Translations under genes and position numbers: made by a program
Origin: Myxacorys almedinensis A
GTDB lineage: Bacteria > Cyanobacteriota > Cyanobacteriia > Leptolyngbyales > Leptolyngbyaceae
DNA length: 64,000 nucleotides
Assembly (NCBI RefSeq): GCF_010091945.1
Contig: NZ_WVIE01000005.1
Coordinates: 1 to 64,000, forward strand
Reading direction: 5' to 3'
The notes under the pieces: generated by a model
What the model saw: the letters and a program-made list of their open reading frames with translations, nothing else
The model's database searches: none
Told to the model about the DNA's origin: nothing
In this document: one piece after another, positions 54,559 through 63,974 of the stretch
Layout: the number at the start of each line of letters is the position of its first letter
Numbering within the stretch: position 1 is the first letter of the stretch

Positions 54559-55545
54559 CTAAAATCGAGGATACGTCTTTTTCTTCTTTTTCTCCTGCTT
54601 TTTCTTGGCTTCTGCTTGGGCAAATTCAACTTCTTTCAGCTTTTTCATAATTCGGCTGAAGTAATCCTGCATGTAGGATTCCAGCGTTGTCATGTCCTTG
54701 CGATCGAGACCAAAGGTTTCATACACATCATCCATCGATGCATTCAGCGACTTCCCGGTTGCAACGACCTCAGTAAAGGCAAGACGATCGGCTACATTCA
54801 ATGTCCACTGGAAAAACCGTGCTACTCGTTGGATGCCACGCAATACCCCAATTGGCATTCGGGAAACCTTTGCTTCTCTGCCAGAGAGGCGCTCACACAG
54901 TTGAATGATTTCTTCGGCTCCCCAGGCACGAGATCCCACAACCGGGAAGGCTTTACCTTCGGTCTCAGGCACCTTAAGAGCACGAACCGCAAATTTGGCG
55001 ATATCGATCGTATCCATGTAGGCAATAGGGGCAGTGTCACCCATAACCCAGACCGACTGATTCTCTAAAATGGGAATCGCGTACTGACCGATCAACCCTT
55101 GCAAAAAGCCACAAGGGCGCAAAATCGTATACTTTAGCCCTGACTGTGCCAAAAATTTTTCGGTACAGGCTTTGATGTCCATCAAGGGGACGTTGGGAAA
55201 TTTTTCGGCATCCAAAATTGAGAAGAAGATATAGCGATCGATTCCTGCTGTTTTTGCTGCTTGAATCAGATTTACCTTGCCGTCCCAATCTACTTGCCGA
55301 ATAGTGAGCGAGTCGGTGGCTCGTGCGGTGGCAGCATCGATCACGGCTGTCACACCCTCCAGCACCTTTGGCAACGAATCAGGGGTACACAAATTTCCCG
55401 TCACCAACTCTGCGCCCCATTCCTTCAAGAATGTTGCTTTTCTGGGATTACGAACTAAACAGCGAACTTCGTATCCCTCGTCTAGGGCACGACGAGTCAC
55501 CTGTCTGCCAAGAGTGCCAGTGGCACCCACAATCAATACGCTCAT
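54559..55545 (-). CDS. ycf39: Ycf39-like SDR-family photosystem II assembly factor
   Basis: The start is the ATG giving MSVLIVGATGTLG, 54 bp inside the longest frame; 328 residues. The Rossmann motif GATGTLGRQVTRRAL is at the N-terminus. The atypical SDR sequence with YIFFSILDAEKFPNVPLMDI and LRPCGFLQGLIGQYAIPILE matches Ycf39/HCF244, which helps chlorophyll delivery to newly made D1. The C-terminus ends in a Lys-rich tail (KKKQEKKKKKTYPRF). Located near petM and nblR but on its own promoter. Confidence 0.85.
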   Translation of the reverse strand: MSVLIVGATGTLGRQVTRRALDEGYEVRCLVRNPRKATFLKEWGAELVTGNLCTPDSLPKVLEGVTAVIDAATARATDSLTIRQVDWDGKVNLIQAAKTAGIDRYIFFSILDAEKFPNVPLMDIKACTEKFLAQSGLKYTILRPCGFLQGLIGQYAIPILENQSVWVMGDTAPIAYMDTIDIAKFAVRALKVPETEGKAFPVVGSRAWGAEEIIQLCERLSGREAKVSRMPIGVLRGIQRVARFFQWTLNVADRLAFTEVVATGKSLNASMDDVYETFGLDRKDMTTLESYMQDYFSRIMKKLKEVEFAQAEAKKKQEKKKKKTYPRF

Positions 55546-55965
55546 GAGCAATTCGTGACAAATTGTAAACTTTTCGTTAAATTCTATCAGAAATCTCAAC
55601 CCAAGTTAGCCTATTTTTTTATTAAGGATGAGATTTGTAATAACTGCTGTTTCTTCTAACTGTAGCGTCAGTTCGGCAGAGTCACCCTTTGCCTACACCC
55701 CTGAGCTTTGTCATTCAGCCTTTTCTAGGGAGTCAGAGGCGGGAGGATAAGAACCAAACTCATGTTACTAAACGAACTTTGGTAACCCAGCAAGTCTAAG
55801 AATGGTGGAAAAATTAAACACTGCTAAGGTGATTGGCATAAAACGTTAGAAATGGGCAGTTAGCACGTCTAGATGTAAGCGTGCGCTACGCTGAAGACAG
55901 TGTTGATACCTACGCTGTGTAATGCTTAAACAGCCTACACAGCACCATTGCCAGTATTGTTTGTT
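55546..55965. other. Divergent spacer ycf39 / SmtB-type regulator
   Basis: About 420 bp. It must hold both promoters. A GGAGGATAAGAACC site followed by a 7-codon frame (ATG at 55760) is present but no gene is supported. I did not find a clear 12-2-12 SmtB-type operator by eye. Confidence 0.4.
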
Positions 55966-56382
55966 ATGCCGCACTCCAATTCACTTTCTGCCCAACCTTC
56001 TGATGCAATTCCTCAGCCTCGGCTAGAGCAGTTAAATTGTACTGTTCAGCACCCAGTTGATCTAAACAATGTCCGCCACTTGCAGCAAAAAATACTCGAT
56101 ACAGAAAAGGCGCAACGAATGGCAGAGTTTTTCAGCCTACTGGGTGATGCGAATCGGTTGAGAATTTTGTCTATGTTGGCAATTCAGGAGTTGTGCGTTT
56201 GCGACCTTGCGCTGGCAGTAGGCATGAGCGAGTCTGCGGTCTCCCATCAGCTTCGAGCGCTACGGGCAATGCGACTAGTGGAATACCGCAAGCAAGGACG
56301 CAATGTTTTTTATTCACTTAAAGATCATCATGTGTTCAACCTCTATCGCGAAGTGGCGGAACACTTGGATGAAGAAGATTAG
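55966..56382 (+). CDS. ArsR/SmtB-family metal-sensing transcriptional repressor
   Basis: A 138-residue winged-helix protein from the ATG at 55966. [15 protein letters not shown] and [20 protein letters not shown] form the DNA-binding core. The alpha5 zinc site is intact, D-H-H...H..E in [18 protein letters not shown] with the same spacing as SmtB. Helix 3 has CVC (ELCVCDLA) and the N-terminus has NCTVQH, so an alpha3N site is also possible, as in ZiaR and BmtR. No metal efflux gene is adjacent, so the target is elsewhere. Confidence 0.9.
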   Translation: MPHSNSLSAQPSDAIPQPRLEQLNCTVQHPVDLNNVRHLQQKILDTEKAQRMAEFFSLLGDANRLRILSMLAIQELCVCDLALAVGMSESAVSHQLRALRAMRLVEYRKQGRNVFYSLKDHHVFNLYREVAEHLDEED

Positions 56383-56440
56383 ATATTAGAAAAAGGGAAA
56401 AGCAGACCTCTAGAGAGCAGTTTCCCCTTGCTCTGGTTAC

Positions 56441-56545
56441 TTATTCCTCGCCGCCTTGGAGTTTGAGTAGCAAGAAGCCCAGGGACAGACCGACCAGAAT
56501 GAGGCTAAACGCTAAAAATGCGGTGTTAAAAATCTCTCCAGCCAT
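56441..56545 (-). CDS. petM: Cytochrome b6f complex subunit PetM
   Basis: A 34-residue protein, too short for length-filtered gene callers. The product begins [20 protein letters not shown] and ends [13 protein letters not shown]. One membrane helix and the GGEE C-terminus are those of PetM, the peripheral small subunit at the b6f dimer. It lies between the SmtB-type gene and pdxA, opposite to both. Confidence 0.95.
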   Translation of the reverse strand: MAGEIFNTAFLAFSLILVGLSLGFLLLKLQGGEE

Positions 56546-56791
56546 TGTTTGAGGTCTCCAAATATAGATGTGAATTGAGTGTATGCTAGACAACCTGACT
56601 GAAGCAGCCTGACGTATGGACAGTGTGCTTGTCTAGAAACTAGAGTTCTTTCATAAAGTATTCTAAAGCAGTTCTCATCCTAATTTGAATAACGTTTGCG
56701 ATCGCGGCGATTTTACACAGCTTGCGTGCAAGCTCCACACTAGAGAAAGGCAGAGAAAGGCAGCTTTTTTACACGTTTTAAGTCTGAATTT

Positions 56792-57841
56792 ATGAATCGT
56801 GCTCGTTTAATCATTACGCTTGGAGATCCGGCTGGGATAGGTGCGGAAGTTGTTTTGAAAGCACTGGCTGATCCGACGATCGCAGCAAGGGCAGACGTTA
56901 CGATTTCTGGAAGTTCCGCTTATTTGCAAGCCACTTACGATCGCTTAAAACCCATTTGCGACGCCCTAGCCCATCCCTGCCAATTTAAGGTTTTAGACGC
57001 AGAGATACACAACCCAGTCACGCTTGGCATTGGAAATGCTAATAGCGGTGATGCGAGTTTTCGATGGTTAGAGGGCGCGATCGCGCAGACGTTGCATGGA
57101 AAGTTTGATAGCGTGGTAACAGCGCCCATAGCAAAGTCAGCTTGGAAAGCCGCCGGGCATTGTTATCCTGGGCAGACTGAGTTTTTAGCAGAACGAGCAG
57201 GGGTGAGTCGGTTTGGAATGCTATTTGTTGCTCAATCTCCTTATACAGGATGGATGCTCCGAACGTTGTTAGCCACAACTCATATTCCGCTTCGTCATGT
57301 TGCGGATACCCTCACTCCAGAACTGCTTACTCTCAAGTTGGAACTTCTTCTAGAGTGCTTACAGCATGACTTTGAGATTGCTCAGCCTCGGATCGCGATC
57401 GCGGGTCTTAATCCCCATAGTGGTGAGCAAGGGCAACTTGGGCGAGAGGAGTGGGATTGGATGAGTGCTTGGCTAGAGGCGATGCGGCAGCGCTTTCCTC
57501 AAGCGGTATTAGAGGGGCTTTTACCGCCTGATACGCTTTGGGTAAAGCCTGGGCAAGCCTGGTTTGGTACAGGTTCGGTAGAGGCTGCTCACGATGGGTA
57601 TCTTGCGCTCTACCACGATCAAGGGTTAATTCCAGTCAAGCTCATGGCATTCGATCGCGCTGTCAATACTTCAGTTGGTTTGCCCTTTGTTCGTACCTCT
57701 CCCGACCACGGCACCGCTTTTGATATTGCAGGTCAAGGCGTAGCTGATGCAACCAGCATGAAGGCTGCCATACACCTAGCGATCAAGTTTGCCGAGCAAG
57801 GGCAAGCGGCTTCTACAAGCGTAATTTCGCTGAGGTCGTGA
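56792..57841 (+). CDS. pdxA: 4-hydroxythreonine-4-phosphate dehydrogenase
   Basis: A 349-residue enzyme of the DXP-dependent pyridoxal phosphate pathway. [20 protein letters not shown] is the diagnostic N-terminus; the metal ligands lie in [15 protein letters not shown] and [20 protein letters not shown]. Normal length. A tandem AGAGAAAGGC pair (56742-56761) precedes it. Confidence 0.95.
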   Translation: MNRARLIITLGDPAGIGAEVVLKALADPTIAARADVTISGSSAYLQATYDRLKPICDALAHPCQFKVLDAEIHNPVTLGIGNANSGDASFRWLEGAIAQTLHGKFDSVVTAPIAKSAWKAAGHCYPGQTEFLAERAGVSRFGMLFVAQSPYTGWMLRTLLATTHIPLRHVADTLTPELLTLKLELLLECLQHDFEIAQPRIAIAGLNPHSGEQGQLGREEWDWMSAWLEAMRQRFPQAVLEGLLPPDTLWVKPGQAWFGTGSVEAAHDGYLALYHDQGLIPVKLMAFDRAVNTSVGLPFVRTSPDHGTAFDIAGQGVADATSMKAAIHLAIKFAEQGQAASTSVISLRS

Positions 57842-58176
57842 ATTGTGAAACTCGTTGTTGTCCGCGATGCCATTTAAGCCGGCTGTAAGACAGGTTAGAT
57901 AAGGTTTTCGCGCTACTACCCAAGGAGGAGGTTATGTCAGAACATCTTGACTTTAAAGAGGCTGCTTAATTGATTTTCTCAGCTAATCGGCTGACAATAG
58001 AAAATAGAATTCCGTATACCTCACTACCAAATATTTCACTACCAAACGTTCCACCTCAAAACTAAAATTAAGCTGATTTTTGCCCAAGTTGTGTTTCTGG
58101 TTCGGCTGCCATTTTTGGGTTCAGGCTTATATACCTCATTTTCTACACTTAAATCTTTGAGACAAGAAGGTGCCTT
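57842..58176. other. Intergenic region with a strong ribosome-binding site and an 11-codon frame
   Basis: No long gene. AAGGAGGAGGTT (57922-57933) is a near-perfect Shine-Dalgarno sequence placed before the short frame listed separately. Further on, TCACTACCAAATATT/TCACTACCAAACGTT (58021-58050) is a near-exact tandem pair. Confidence 0.5.
57934..57969 (+). CDS. Possible 11-residue leader or truncated peptide
   Basis: ATG to TAA encodes MSEHLDFKEAA. The frame is directly preceded by AAGGAGGAGGTT, far stronger than typical sites in this window, which suggests real translation. Such a short peptide may be a leader, an upstream ORF of the DUF4327 gene (about 210 bp downstream), or the start of a deleted gene. 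I cannot distinguish these. Confidence 0.3.
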   Translation: MSEHLDFKEAA

Positions 58177-58398
58177 ATGCTTCAGACTGCACAGTATTCG
58201 CTTAGCTTGATTCAAGACGAAGTGCGCCAATTGGTTGACCAAGGAGCCGTTAGCCGGTATCAGCCTATCTACACGCTTTGCAAGCATATTCCGGTTCGCG
58301 AATGGGTTCATTTTGAAGGCGAATTAGAGTGCTATGGGTTTCTCTTACGCGATCGCATTGGGGATCTGGTGGGTCATGAATCGTGGGAAAACGATTGA
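58177..58398 (+). CDS. DUF4327 family protein
   Basis: A 73-residue soluble protein. YSLSLIQDEVRQLVDQGAVS, RYQPIYTLCKHIPVREWVHF and LLRDRIGDLVGHESWEND match the cyanobacterial DUF4327 family from memory. Function is unknown; AGAAGG lies upstream of the ATG. Upstream of it is a spacer with local duplications; downstream it converges on dapF. Confidence 0.8.
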   Translation: MLQTAQYSLSLIQDEVRQLVDQGAVSRYQPIYTLCKHIPVREWVHFEGELECYGFLLRDRIGDLVGHESWEND

Positions 58399-58479
58399 TT
58401 GGCTTGAGCGTGTGAGTTCTGAAAGCTGTGGAACGAAAAGCTCCAAGACCCTCAGAACTCATGGTTTTCGAGAATAGGT

Positions 58480-59322
58480 TTAGACGATTCCAGTGAACAC
58501 TTTTTCAGCAGACCCCGTCATATAGACTCGGTTGTTGGTTCCCCACTCGATGGCAAGCAGCCCACCAGGAAGCTCGACGGTGGCTTTACGATCGCACTGA
58601 TCGGTTAGCACCCCTGCAACCAGCGCAGCGCACGCTCCTGTTCCGCACGCCAAGGTGATCCCCGCTCCGCGCTCCCAGACTCGCATTTTGAGGTAGTCTC
58701 GTCGTACCACCTGAATAAATTCTGTGTTGGTGCGTTGCGGAAATGCACTATGATGCTCAAACTGCGGACCAAGGTGGTCGAGGGCGATCGCAGCTACATT
58801 TTCTACAAAGGTGATGCAGTGGGGGTTTCCCATGCTCACACAGGTCACACTCCACGAGTTGCCCGCCACATCAAGCGGCTGATTCACCACTTTTTGGTCA
58901 GCCGCCGCGATCGTTGTTGGAATGTCCCCTGCCAAGAGACGTGGCTCACCCATATCCACTGTGACATGACCGTTTTCTTCAAGCTTTGGCGTCATAACGC
59001 CTGCCAGCGTATGAATTTGGTACTGCGCTCTTGATGCACCTGCATCAGCAATTTCCAGATCTGCTAGAAACCGCCCCAAGCAGCGAATGCCATTGCCACA
59101 CATTTCGGGTTCAGAACCATCGGAGTTGAAAATTCGCATTGTGTAGTCGGTTTGGTTTTGACCAGGAAGTGCGAAGATTACGCCATTTGCCCCGATTCCG
59201 AAGTGGCGATCGCACAATTTTATGGCTTGTGCTGGCGTTAGGAGCGGCTCTGATGAGGCTCGGTTGTCAATCAGAATAAAGTCGTTGCCGAGTCCGTGAT
59301 ATTTGGTAAATTCGAGAGTCAT
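58480..59322 (-). CDS. dapF: Diaminopimelate epimerase
   Basis: A 280-residue PLP-independent racemase making meso-diaminopimelate for peptidoglycan and lysine. [17 protein letters not shown] is the N-terminus. The catalytic cysteines are in [13 protein letters not shown] (about 73-85) and [14 protein letters not shown]. It is divergent from hfq across a 96-bp spacer. Confidence 0.96.
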   Translation of the reverse strand: MTLEFTKYHGLGNDFILIDNRASSEPLLTPAQAIKLCDRHFGIGANGVIFALPGQNQTDYTMRIFNSDGSEPEMCGNGIRCLGRFLADLEIADAGASRAQYQIHTLAGVMTPKLEENGHVTVDMGEPRLLAGDIPTTIAAADQKVVNQPLDVAGNSWSVTCVSMGNPHCITFVENVAAIALDHLGPQFEHHSAFPQRTNTEFIQVVRRDYLKMRVWERGAGITLACGTGACAALVAGVLTDQCDRKATVELPGGLLAIEWGTNNRVYMTGSAEKVFTGIV

Positions 59323-59418
59323 GGGTCTTTTAGGCGTAAAGGTTAGGCTCAGATGTGCAGAGTTTTGAGGATTGAGGCACTCTATAAACGTTAGAGAGGT
59401 TGATGAAGGACTTTAATT

Positions 59419-59634
59419 ATGGCTCTTGAACTGGATACTGGATTGCCCAGCACCCGCCAAATCCAAACAATGATTCGTGAAGAAAAAGATGTCGAGATGA
59501 AACTGACGACGGGTGATGTGGTGGCGGGTAAAGTGCGTTGGCAGGATAGCCAGTGTGTGTGTTTGATTGATCCTGAGGATCAGCCGATGATTGTGTGGCG
59601 GCAAGCGATCGCATTCATTAGACCGAAATTGTAG
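59419..59634 (+). CDS. hfq: Cyanobacterial-type Hfq (Sm-like RNA-binding protein)
   Basis: A 71-residue protein with AAGGA before the ATG. The Sm1 part (VEMKLTTGDVVAGKVRWQDS) and Sm2 (MIVWRQAIAFIRPKL) fit the divergent cyanobacterial Hfq family, which has lost the poly-A and U-binding residues of enteric Hfq. In cyanobacteria it acts mainly through the pilus ATPase PilB and EbsA. Its small size is normal. Confidence 0.85.
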   Translation: MALELDTGLPSTRQIQTMIREEKDVEMKLTTGDVVAGKVRWQDSQCVCLIDPEDQPMIVWRQAIAFIRPKL

Positions 59635-59704
59635 AAGATTTGTGATGATTCGCGATCGCACTGAATCCATTACTAATTTGGATGATCAAATAATAAAATA
59701 GCCA

Positions 59705-59730
59705 TAGAGACGTGCCGGGGCGCGTCTCTA
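59705..59730. repeat. Short palindromic repeat TAGAGACG...CGTCTCTA
   Basis: An 8-bp perfect stem with a GC-rich 10-nt loop lies between hfq and the convergent antiporter gene. The GTAGAGACG-type palindrome is a widespread dispersed repeat in cyanobacteria. It may also act as a bidirectional transcription end. Confidence 0.6.
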
Positions 59731-59760
59731 CCTTTGGTAATGACCCCCTCAGAAGCCCTG

Positions 59761-62124
59761 TTATTCATTACCGAGATCCTCTGCCGTTGCATAGTCCAAT
59801 GTTCCATTCAAGCTAACCGTTGGAACTAACACCGAACGATCAGAAGACGCGTTTAACGCAGTTTCTGGGTTGCTATGCTCAGCGCTAATCGCTTGGCTAG
59901 CCTGGGTCAAAGAATGAAACCCACCACACAGCAGTAGCCGATCCCCAACTTGAACATCAACCTGGCGATCTGGAAATCGCAGAAACTTCCCTTCTCGCCG
60001 AACCGCCTGCACACGAATGCTGTACTGATCTAATAAATCTAGATCTGCTAATGTCTTTCCCGCGATCGGGCTTTCGAGCGGAACTTCTAACCACTGGCAC
60101 GACGCATTAAAGGCAGGAACCGCCGCTTCGCCCTTTGCCAGTTCATCAAAGACAGCCACTTCGTCAGGCTCTCCCACAATTAACAAGCGATCGCCTTGTT
60201 CTAGGGTGGCTTGAGCGTCGGGGTAGTCAATTTCTAGTCCTCCTGCCCGCCGAATCGCCATTAATGTTACCCCTGTGAGCCGCCGCATATCCGTTTCTTC
60301 TAAAGTCATGCCTGTTAACGGAGACAAATCGGGAAGCGCATACCAGCGACTGTTCATCTCCTTGGTTGCAGCCTTCAAGTCTCGCAAGATTTCTGACGAG
60401 GGGCGATCGGGGCGTAGCTCAAGATAGTGAGAGTTCCGAACTTGCTGCACCTCTCGCTGAACGGCCGATGGCGTCAGCCCAACCCCTTTGAGCAGATGGG
60501 CTGACAGTTCTAAACTGGCTTCAAACTCAGGTTGCACAACTTCTTTTGCACCCAATTGGTAGAGCAGTTCGATATCTTTATCTCGGATTGCCCTCACAAC
60601 AACATCTAACTCGGGCGCAATTTCTAGCGATCGCTTGAGACAAAGGCGCGTGCTCATCGCATCGGGTAGCGCGATCGCCATCCCTTGAGCGTGGGCAACC
60701 CCTGCTTTTTCAAGTACCTGCAAACTCACTGCATTACCGTAAACATAAGGCAGCCCCGCTTCGCGAACCTTCTGAATTTGACTTTCCGATTGATCGATCA
60801 CCACCACCGGGTAGTTGCGATCTTGCAACAGCCGAACGATGTTGCGTCCAATGCGACCGTAACCGCACACCACCACATAGTTTTGAGTGGGCAACTCATC
60901 GGAAACAGCAAGGGGAATATCGGACTGATCTAAATACTTGGCTAACCACGGAATCGATTCTGCCCAGGTAAATAAGGTCGGGATCAGCCGCAGAACAAAG
61001 GGCGTCAGCACCAGCGTGACTGCTGTTGTTCCTAAAATCAGCAGGTAAACGCGGTGAGAAACGAGTCCTAACGATCGACCTTCGCTGGCTAACACAAACG
61101 AAAATTCCCCAATTTGGGCAAGACCCAATCCCGTCAGCAGCGCTGTTTTGAGCGGGTAGCGAAAAGCGCGGACGATGGGCGTCACGATCAAGAACTTACC
61201 CACAAACACCAGAGCGACTAATCCTAGAATCAGTTCCAGATTGTTCCAAAGAAATATCGGGTCGATCAGCATTCCGATTGCCGCGAAAAACAGTGCCGCG
61301 AAAATATCTCGAAGCGGCTCGACGTATGCCAGCGTTTGATCGGCATATTCGACCTCCGAAATCATTAAGCCTGCAACAAAGGCACCCATCTCGATAGAAA
61401 GACCTAAATGTTCGGTTAGAAGGGCAATCCCAAAGCAAATTGCCACAACGCCAAGTAAAAATAATTCTCGGCTTTCGGTTTTGGCTAATAGTTTTAATAA
61501 AGGTGGAATGAGCCAGATCCCCGCCGCGATCGCGCCTAGGGCAAACAATCCGGTTTGCAGCAGCGCCCATCCCACCGCCAAACCAAGTTCTTCGACCGGC
61601 TTATCGAGCGCAGGCAGCACCGCCAACATCAGCCCTAGCGCCAAATCTTGGACAACCAGCATTCCCAGCATGACCTGCCCGTGGGGTGTACTGGTCTCGT
61701 TGCGCTCCATCAAGCACTTCAGCACCACCGCCGTTGACGAGAGCGACAGAATTGCGCCCAGAAAAATCCCCTGCGGCGGCGAGGTCACCCATCCCATGGC
61801 GAGGGAAACCAAAGTCGTGATCAAGATCGTGAGGGCAATCTGCAAGCCGCCACCACCGAGACTGATCCCTTTCACTTTCCTCAATTCTGAGAACGAGAAC
61901 TCGACTCCTAGGGCAAATAGGAGAAATGCAACGCCAAACTGCGCTAAAGTCTCGACCTGAATGATTTCCTTGATTAGCCCCAATCCGGTCGGACCAACGA
62001 TCACGCCTGCCAGCAAATATCCTAGCAGCACGGGTTGCTTCAGCAATGCTGCCAGCAGTCCACCCCCCGCTGCCGCCGCCAGCACCAAGACGAGATCAAC
62101 AATCAGCCTGAAGTCTTCTTGCAC
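59761..62124 (-). CDS. CPA2-type cation/proton antiporter with TrkA-N and two TrkA-C domains (KefB-like)
   Basis: I place the start at the GTG giving VQEDFRLIVDLVLVL, because the preceding 31 residues of the longest frame lack hydrophobicity and similarity; 787 residues. About 12 membrane helices (LLGYLLAGVIVGPTGLGLIK, and EMGAFVAGLMISEVEYADQT with the antiporter core) lead to a RCK/TrkA-N NAD-binding domain (YVVVCGYGRIGRNIVRLLQD) and two TrkA-C domains (SPLTGMTLEETDMRRLTGVT; ESPIAGKTLADLDLLDQYSI). It exchanges K+ or Na+ for protons under nucleotide control; the ion is not deducible. Confidence 0.92.
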   Translation of the reverse strand: MQEDFRLIVDLVLVLAAAAGGGLLAALLKQPVLLGYLLAGVIVGPTGLGLIKEIIQVETLAQFGVAFLLFALGVEFSFSELRKVKGISLGGGGLQIALTILITTLVSLAMGWVTSPPQGIFLGAILSLSSTAVVLKCLMERNETSTPHGQVMLGMLVVQDLALGLMLAVLPALDKPVEELGLAVGWALLQTGLFALGAIAAGIWLIPPLLKLLAKTESRELFLLGVVAICFGIALLTEHLGLSIEMGAFVAGLMISEVEYADQTLAYVEPLRDIFAALFFAAIGMLIDPIFLWNNLELILGLVALVFVGKFLIVTPIVRAFRYPLKTALLTGLGLAQIGEFSFVLASEGRSLGLVSHRVYLLILGTTAVTLVLTPFVLRLIPTLFTWAESIPWLAKYLDQSDIPLAVSDELPTQNYVVVCGYGRIGRNIVRLLQDRNYPVVVIDQSESQIQKVREAGLPYVYGNAVSLQVLEKAGVAHAQGMAIALPDAMSTRLCLKRSLEIAPELDVVVRAIRDKDIELLYQLGAKEVVQPEFEASLELSAHLLKGVGLTPSAVQREVQQVRNSHYLELRPDRPSSEILRDLKAATKEMNSRWYALPDLSPLTGMTLEETDMRRLTGVTLMAIRRAGGLEIDYPDAQATLEQGDRLLIVGEPDEVAVFDELAKGEAAVPAFNASCQWLEVPLESPIAGKTLADLDLLDQYSIRVQAVRREGKFLRFPDRQVDVQVGDRLLLCGGFHSLTQASQAISAEHSNPETALNASSDRSVLVPTVSLNGTLDYATAEDLGNE

Positions 62125-62464
62125 AGCTTTATTAGAAAAATTGTTACAGTCTATAAACTTTAGAATACTCAGTTTTCTTGGCGATCGGGTAACTCTTGGC
62201 GGCAAGTTTGGCGGCATCTGGGAAGCCAGCCGTAAATTATGGTCTAAATGAGTTGTATTTTTCTAAACGGGTGACGACAACGCAGGTTATATATGTTACA
62301 AGTTCTGACTCAGGGGGTTTCTGCGAATCGCTTACTCTAAATGGCTTCGCAAAATTTCACTTTGAACGAGATTTAACCGAACGTGTTGTCTGGCACTAAA
62401 ACTAGGGCAAAATGATTCGGGGGTTATCTGTACAAACTGCTGCTTTAGAGGTTAGGGAAGCGCT
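62125..62464. other. Divergent spacer antiporter / ComFB gene
   Basis: About 340 bp without supported genes. The 5' part overlaps the longer, unlikely start of the antiporter frame. GGTTAGGGAAGCGCT leads into the ATG at 62465. Confidence 0.4.
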
Positions 62465-63007
62465 ATGAGCATTGAAAAAATTGTTGAACAAGCGTTACAG
62501 GATGGCTATTTGACACCAGCAATGGAAGCGGAGGTTGGGCGGATCTGTGATACTGCCTCAGAACTGTCGATCGAAGAATATATGGCGCTGGATCGCCTCA
62601 TGGGAGCGCTGTTGACTGGCGAAGTTGTCGCTGTTCCTCGCAAGCAATTTATTAATGTAATGGAAGAGTTGGTGCTCACCGAAGCGATCTCACGGGTTGC
62701 CGAGATTGAGGCCACGAGCGATCGCACCTTAGATCTGGGCGATATTGCTGCCTATGCCCTAAACCGGCTCTTACCGCTCTATGCCACCACAGAAGAAGGG
62801 GCAACCTATCAACGGCAGCGAGCCAAGGAAGAATTGCAAGGTCTTATTGCTCAACAAGTCGGAGAAGCGATCGCCCGCAACTTGGATCGTCCTGACTTTT
62901 TCCCCGAACGACAAGCGCTCGGTAAAAGTTCTAAAGATGAAATCCTCACACAAGTTAATGCTTTGCTGCAAGCCTACGCTCCTACCTTTGAGCCAGAGCC
63001 AAGATAG
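62465..63007 (+). CDS. ComFB family protein (late competence/c-di-GMP receptor type)
   Basis: A 180-residue soluble protein. The central NVMEELVLTEAISRVAEIEA and DIAAYALNRLLPLYATTEEG are the ComFB signature; a DUF-like N-terminal helical part and a charged C-terminal part surround it. Cyanobacterial ComFB-like proteins (CdgR) bind cyclic di-nucleotides and affect cell size and phototaxis. The usual Bacillus cysteine motif is absent, as in other cyanobacterial members. Confidence 0.82.
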   Translation: MSIEKIVEQALQDGYLTPAMEAEVGRICDTASELSIEEYMALDRLMGALLTGEVVAVPRKQFINVMEELVLTEAISRVAEIEATSDRTLDLGDIAAYALNRLLPLYATTEEGATYQRQRAKEELQGLIAQQVGEAIARNLDRPDFFPERQALGKSSKDEILTQVNALLQAYAPTFEPEPR

Positions 63008-63037
63008 ACAATTGATTGCCGGATCTAATGTCCGCAG

Positions 63038-63069
63038 GTAACCCGCGATCGTGAGCGATCGCGGGTTAC
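63038..63069. terminator. Perfect 14-bp palindromic hairpin containing HIP1 sequence
   Basis: GTAACCCGCGATCG (63038-63051) and CGATCGCGGGTTAC (63056-63069) pair fully around TGAG. It sits between the ComFB gene and the convergent L,D-transpeptidase, so it likely terminates transcription from both sides, although it has no long T-run. Confidence 0.65.
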
Positions 63070-63070
63070 T

Positions 63071-63634
63071 TTATGGTCGGACAATCACCAGAGTTCCTAG
63101 CTCAATGTGCTGTGCCAAGGTTTCAATGTCGGCGTTTCGCATACGAAGACAACCATGGGAAACGGCTTCTCCAAGCAGCGATTCGTGAGGTGTACCGTGA
63201 AAGCCGATCAGCAGGTTGCTGTGATTGTGGAAGCCAAGCCACCATTTACCGAGCGGGTTGCGATCGCCCGGCGGAATTACTTCTCCCGTAATCGGATGTT
63301 GCCAAACAGGGTTTTCATATTTCTGAAAAACTTTGAACGATCCCGTTGGCGTTTCCCAGCCTTCTTGACCAATCGCCACAGGATAGCTTTTCTTTAATAT
63401 TTCATTTTTATAAAAATAGACCTTGCGATCGCTTAAATCTACTACCAGTTTAGAATCGGACGTTGGGATGGGCGAGGCGATCGGCTGTGATCGAGTCGAG
63501 GTGAACACTGACGGCAAAGTCAGCTTTGGGAAGGTTAGTTTGTGTCGTTGAGCGCCAAGCAGCATCAGTCCTGTACTGATACACATCAGCATCAGATACC
63601 GCACGAGAGGAGACGTTTGAACCTTAGTAGCCAT
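63071..63634 (-). CDS. L,D-transpeptidase (YkuD domain)
   Basis: A 187-residue exported enzyme. A short membrane anchor (YLMLMCISTGLMLLGAQR) precedes the YkuD domain: LVVDLSDRKVYFYKNEIL, then GFHGTPHESLLGEAVSHGCL with catalytic His/Gly/Cys in SHGCLRM. It would form 3-3 peptidoglycan crosslinks or attach proteins to the wall. Confidence 0.93.
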   Translation of the reverse strand: MATKVQTSPLVRYLMLMCISTGLMLLGAQRHKLTFPKLTLPSVFTSTRSQPIASPIPTSDSKLVVDLSDRKVYFYKNEILKKSYPVAIGQEGWETPTGSFKVFQKYENPVWQHPITGEVIPPGDRNPLGKWWLGFHNHSNLLIGFHGTPHESLLGEAVSHGCLRMRNADIETLAQHIELGTLVIVRP

Positions 63635-63974
63635 GGTGCTCTCACAAAACGTTTCTCAGCAAATCACGCAATGATTTCACTGTGACGGTTCACAGAAACT
63701 AAACAGTTTTAGAGCAAAATATCCGGTTTTTCCCGGAACCAATTGTGTTGAAGCGGAATCATCATAGGAAAACAGTCAGTTGAACGCTTTAACGTAGCCT
63801 TGACTTAAAGAACCCAATCAGTCCCAGTCAGGGCAGGTCATTTTAGATCTATTTGCTACACTCCTCTGTGAAGAATCAGTAGAGTAGGGTTCAAAGATTG
63901 AGGCTGAAACTACAATGCTGTCGAGTAGTGTGATTAATTTTTGATGTATTGCTGATGTGTGAGGAGTTACCGCT
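63635..63974. other. Intergenic region before the window end
   Basis: About 340 bp with no supported gene. TCCGG...CCGGA (about 63721-63736) could fold. The right end has GAGGAG before the ATG at 63975. Confidence 0.4.
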
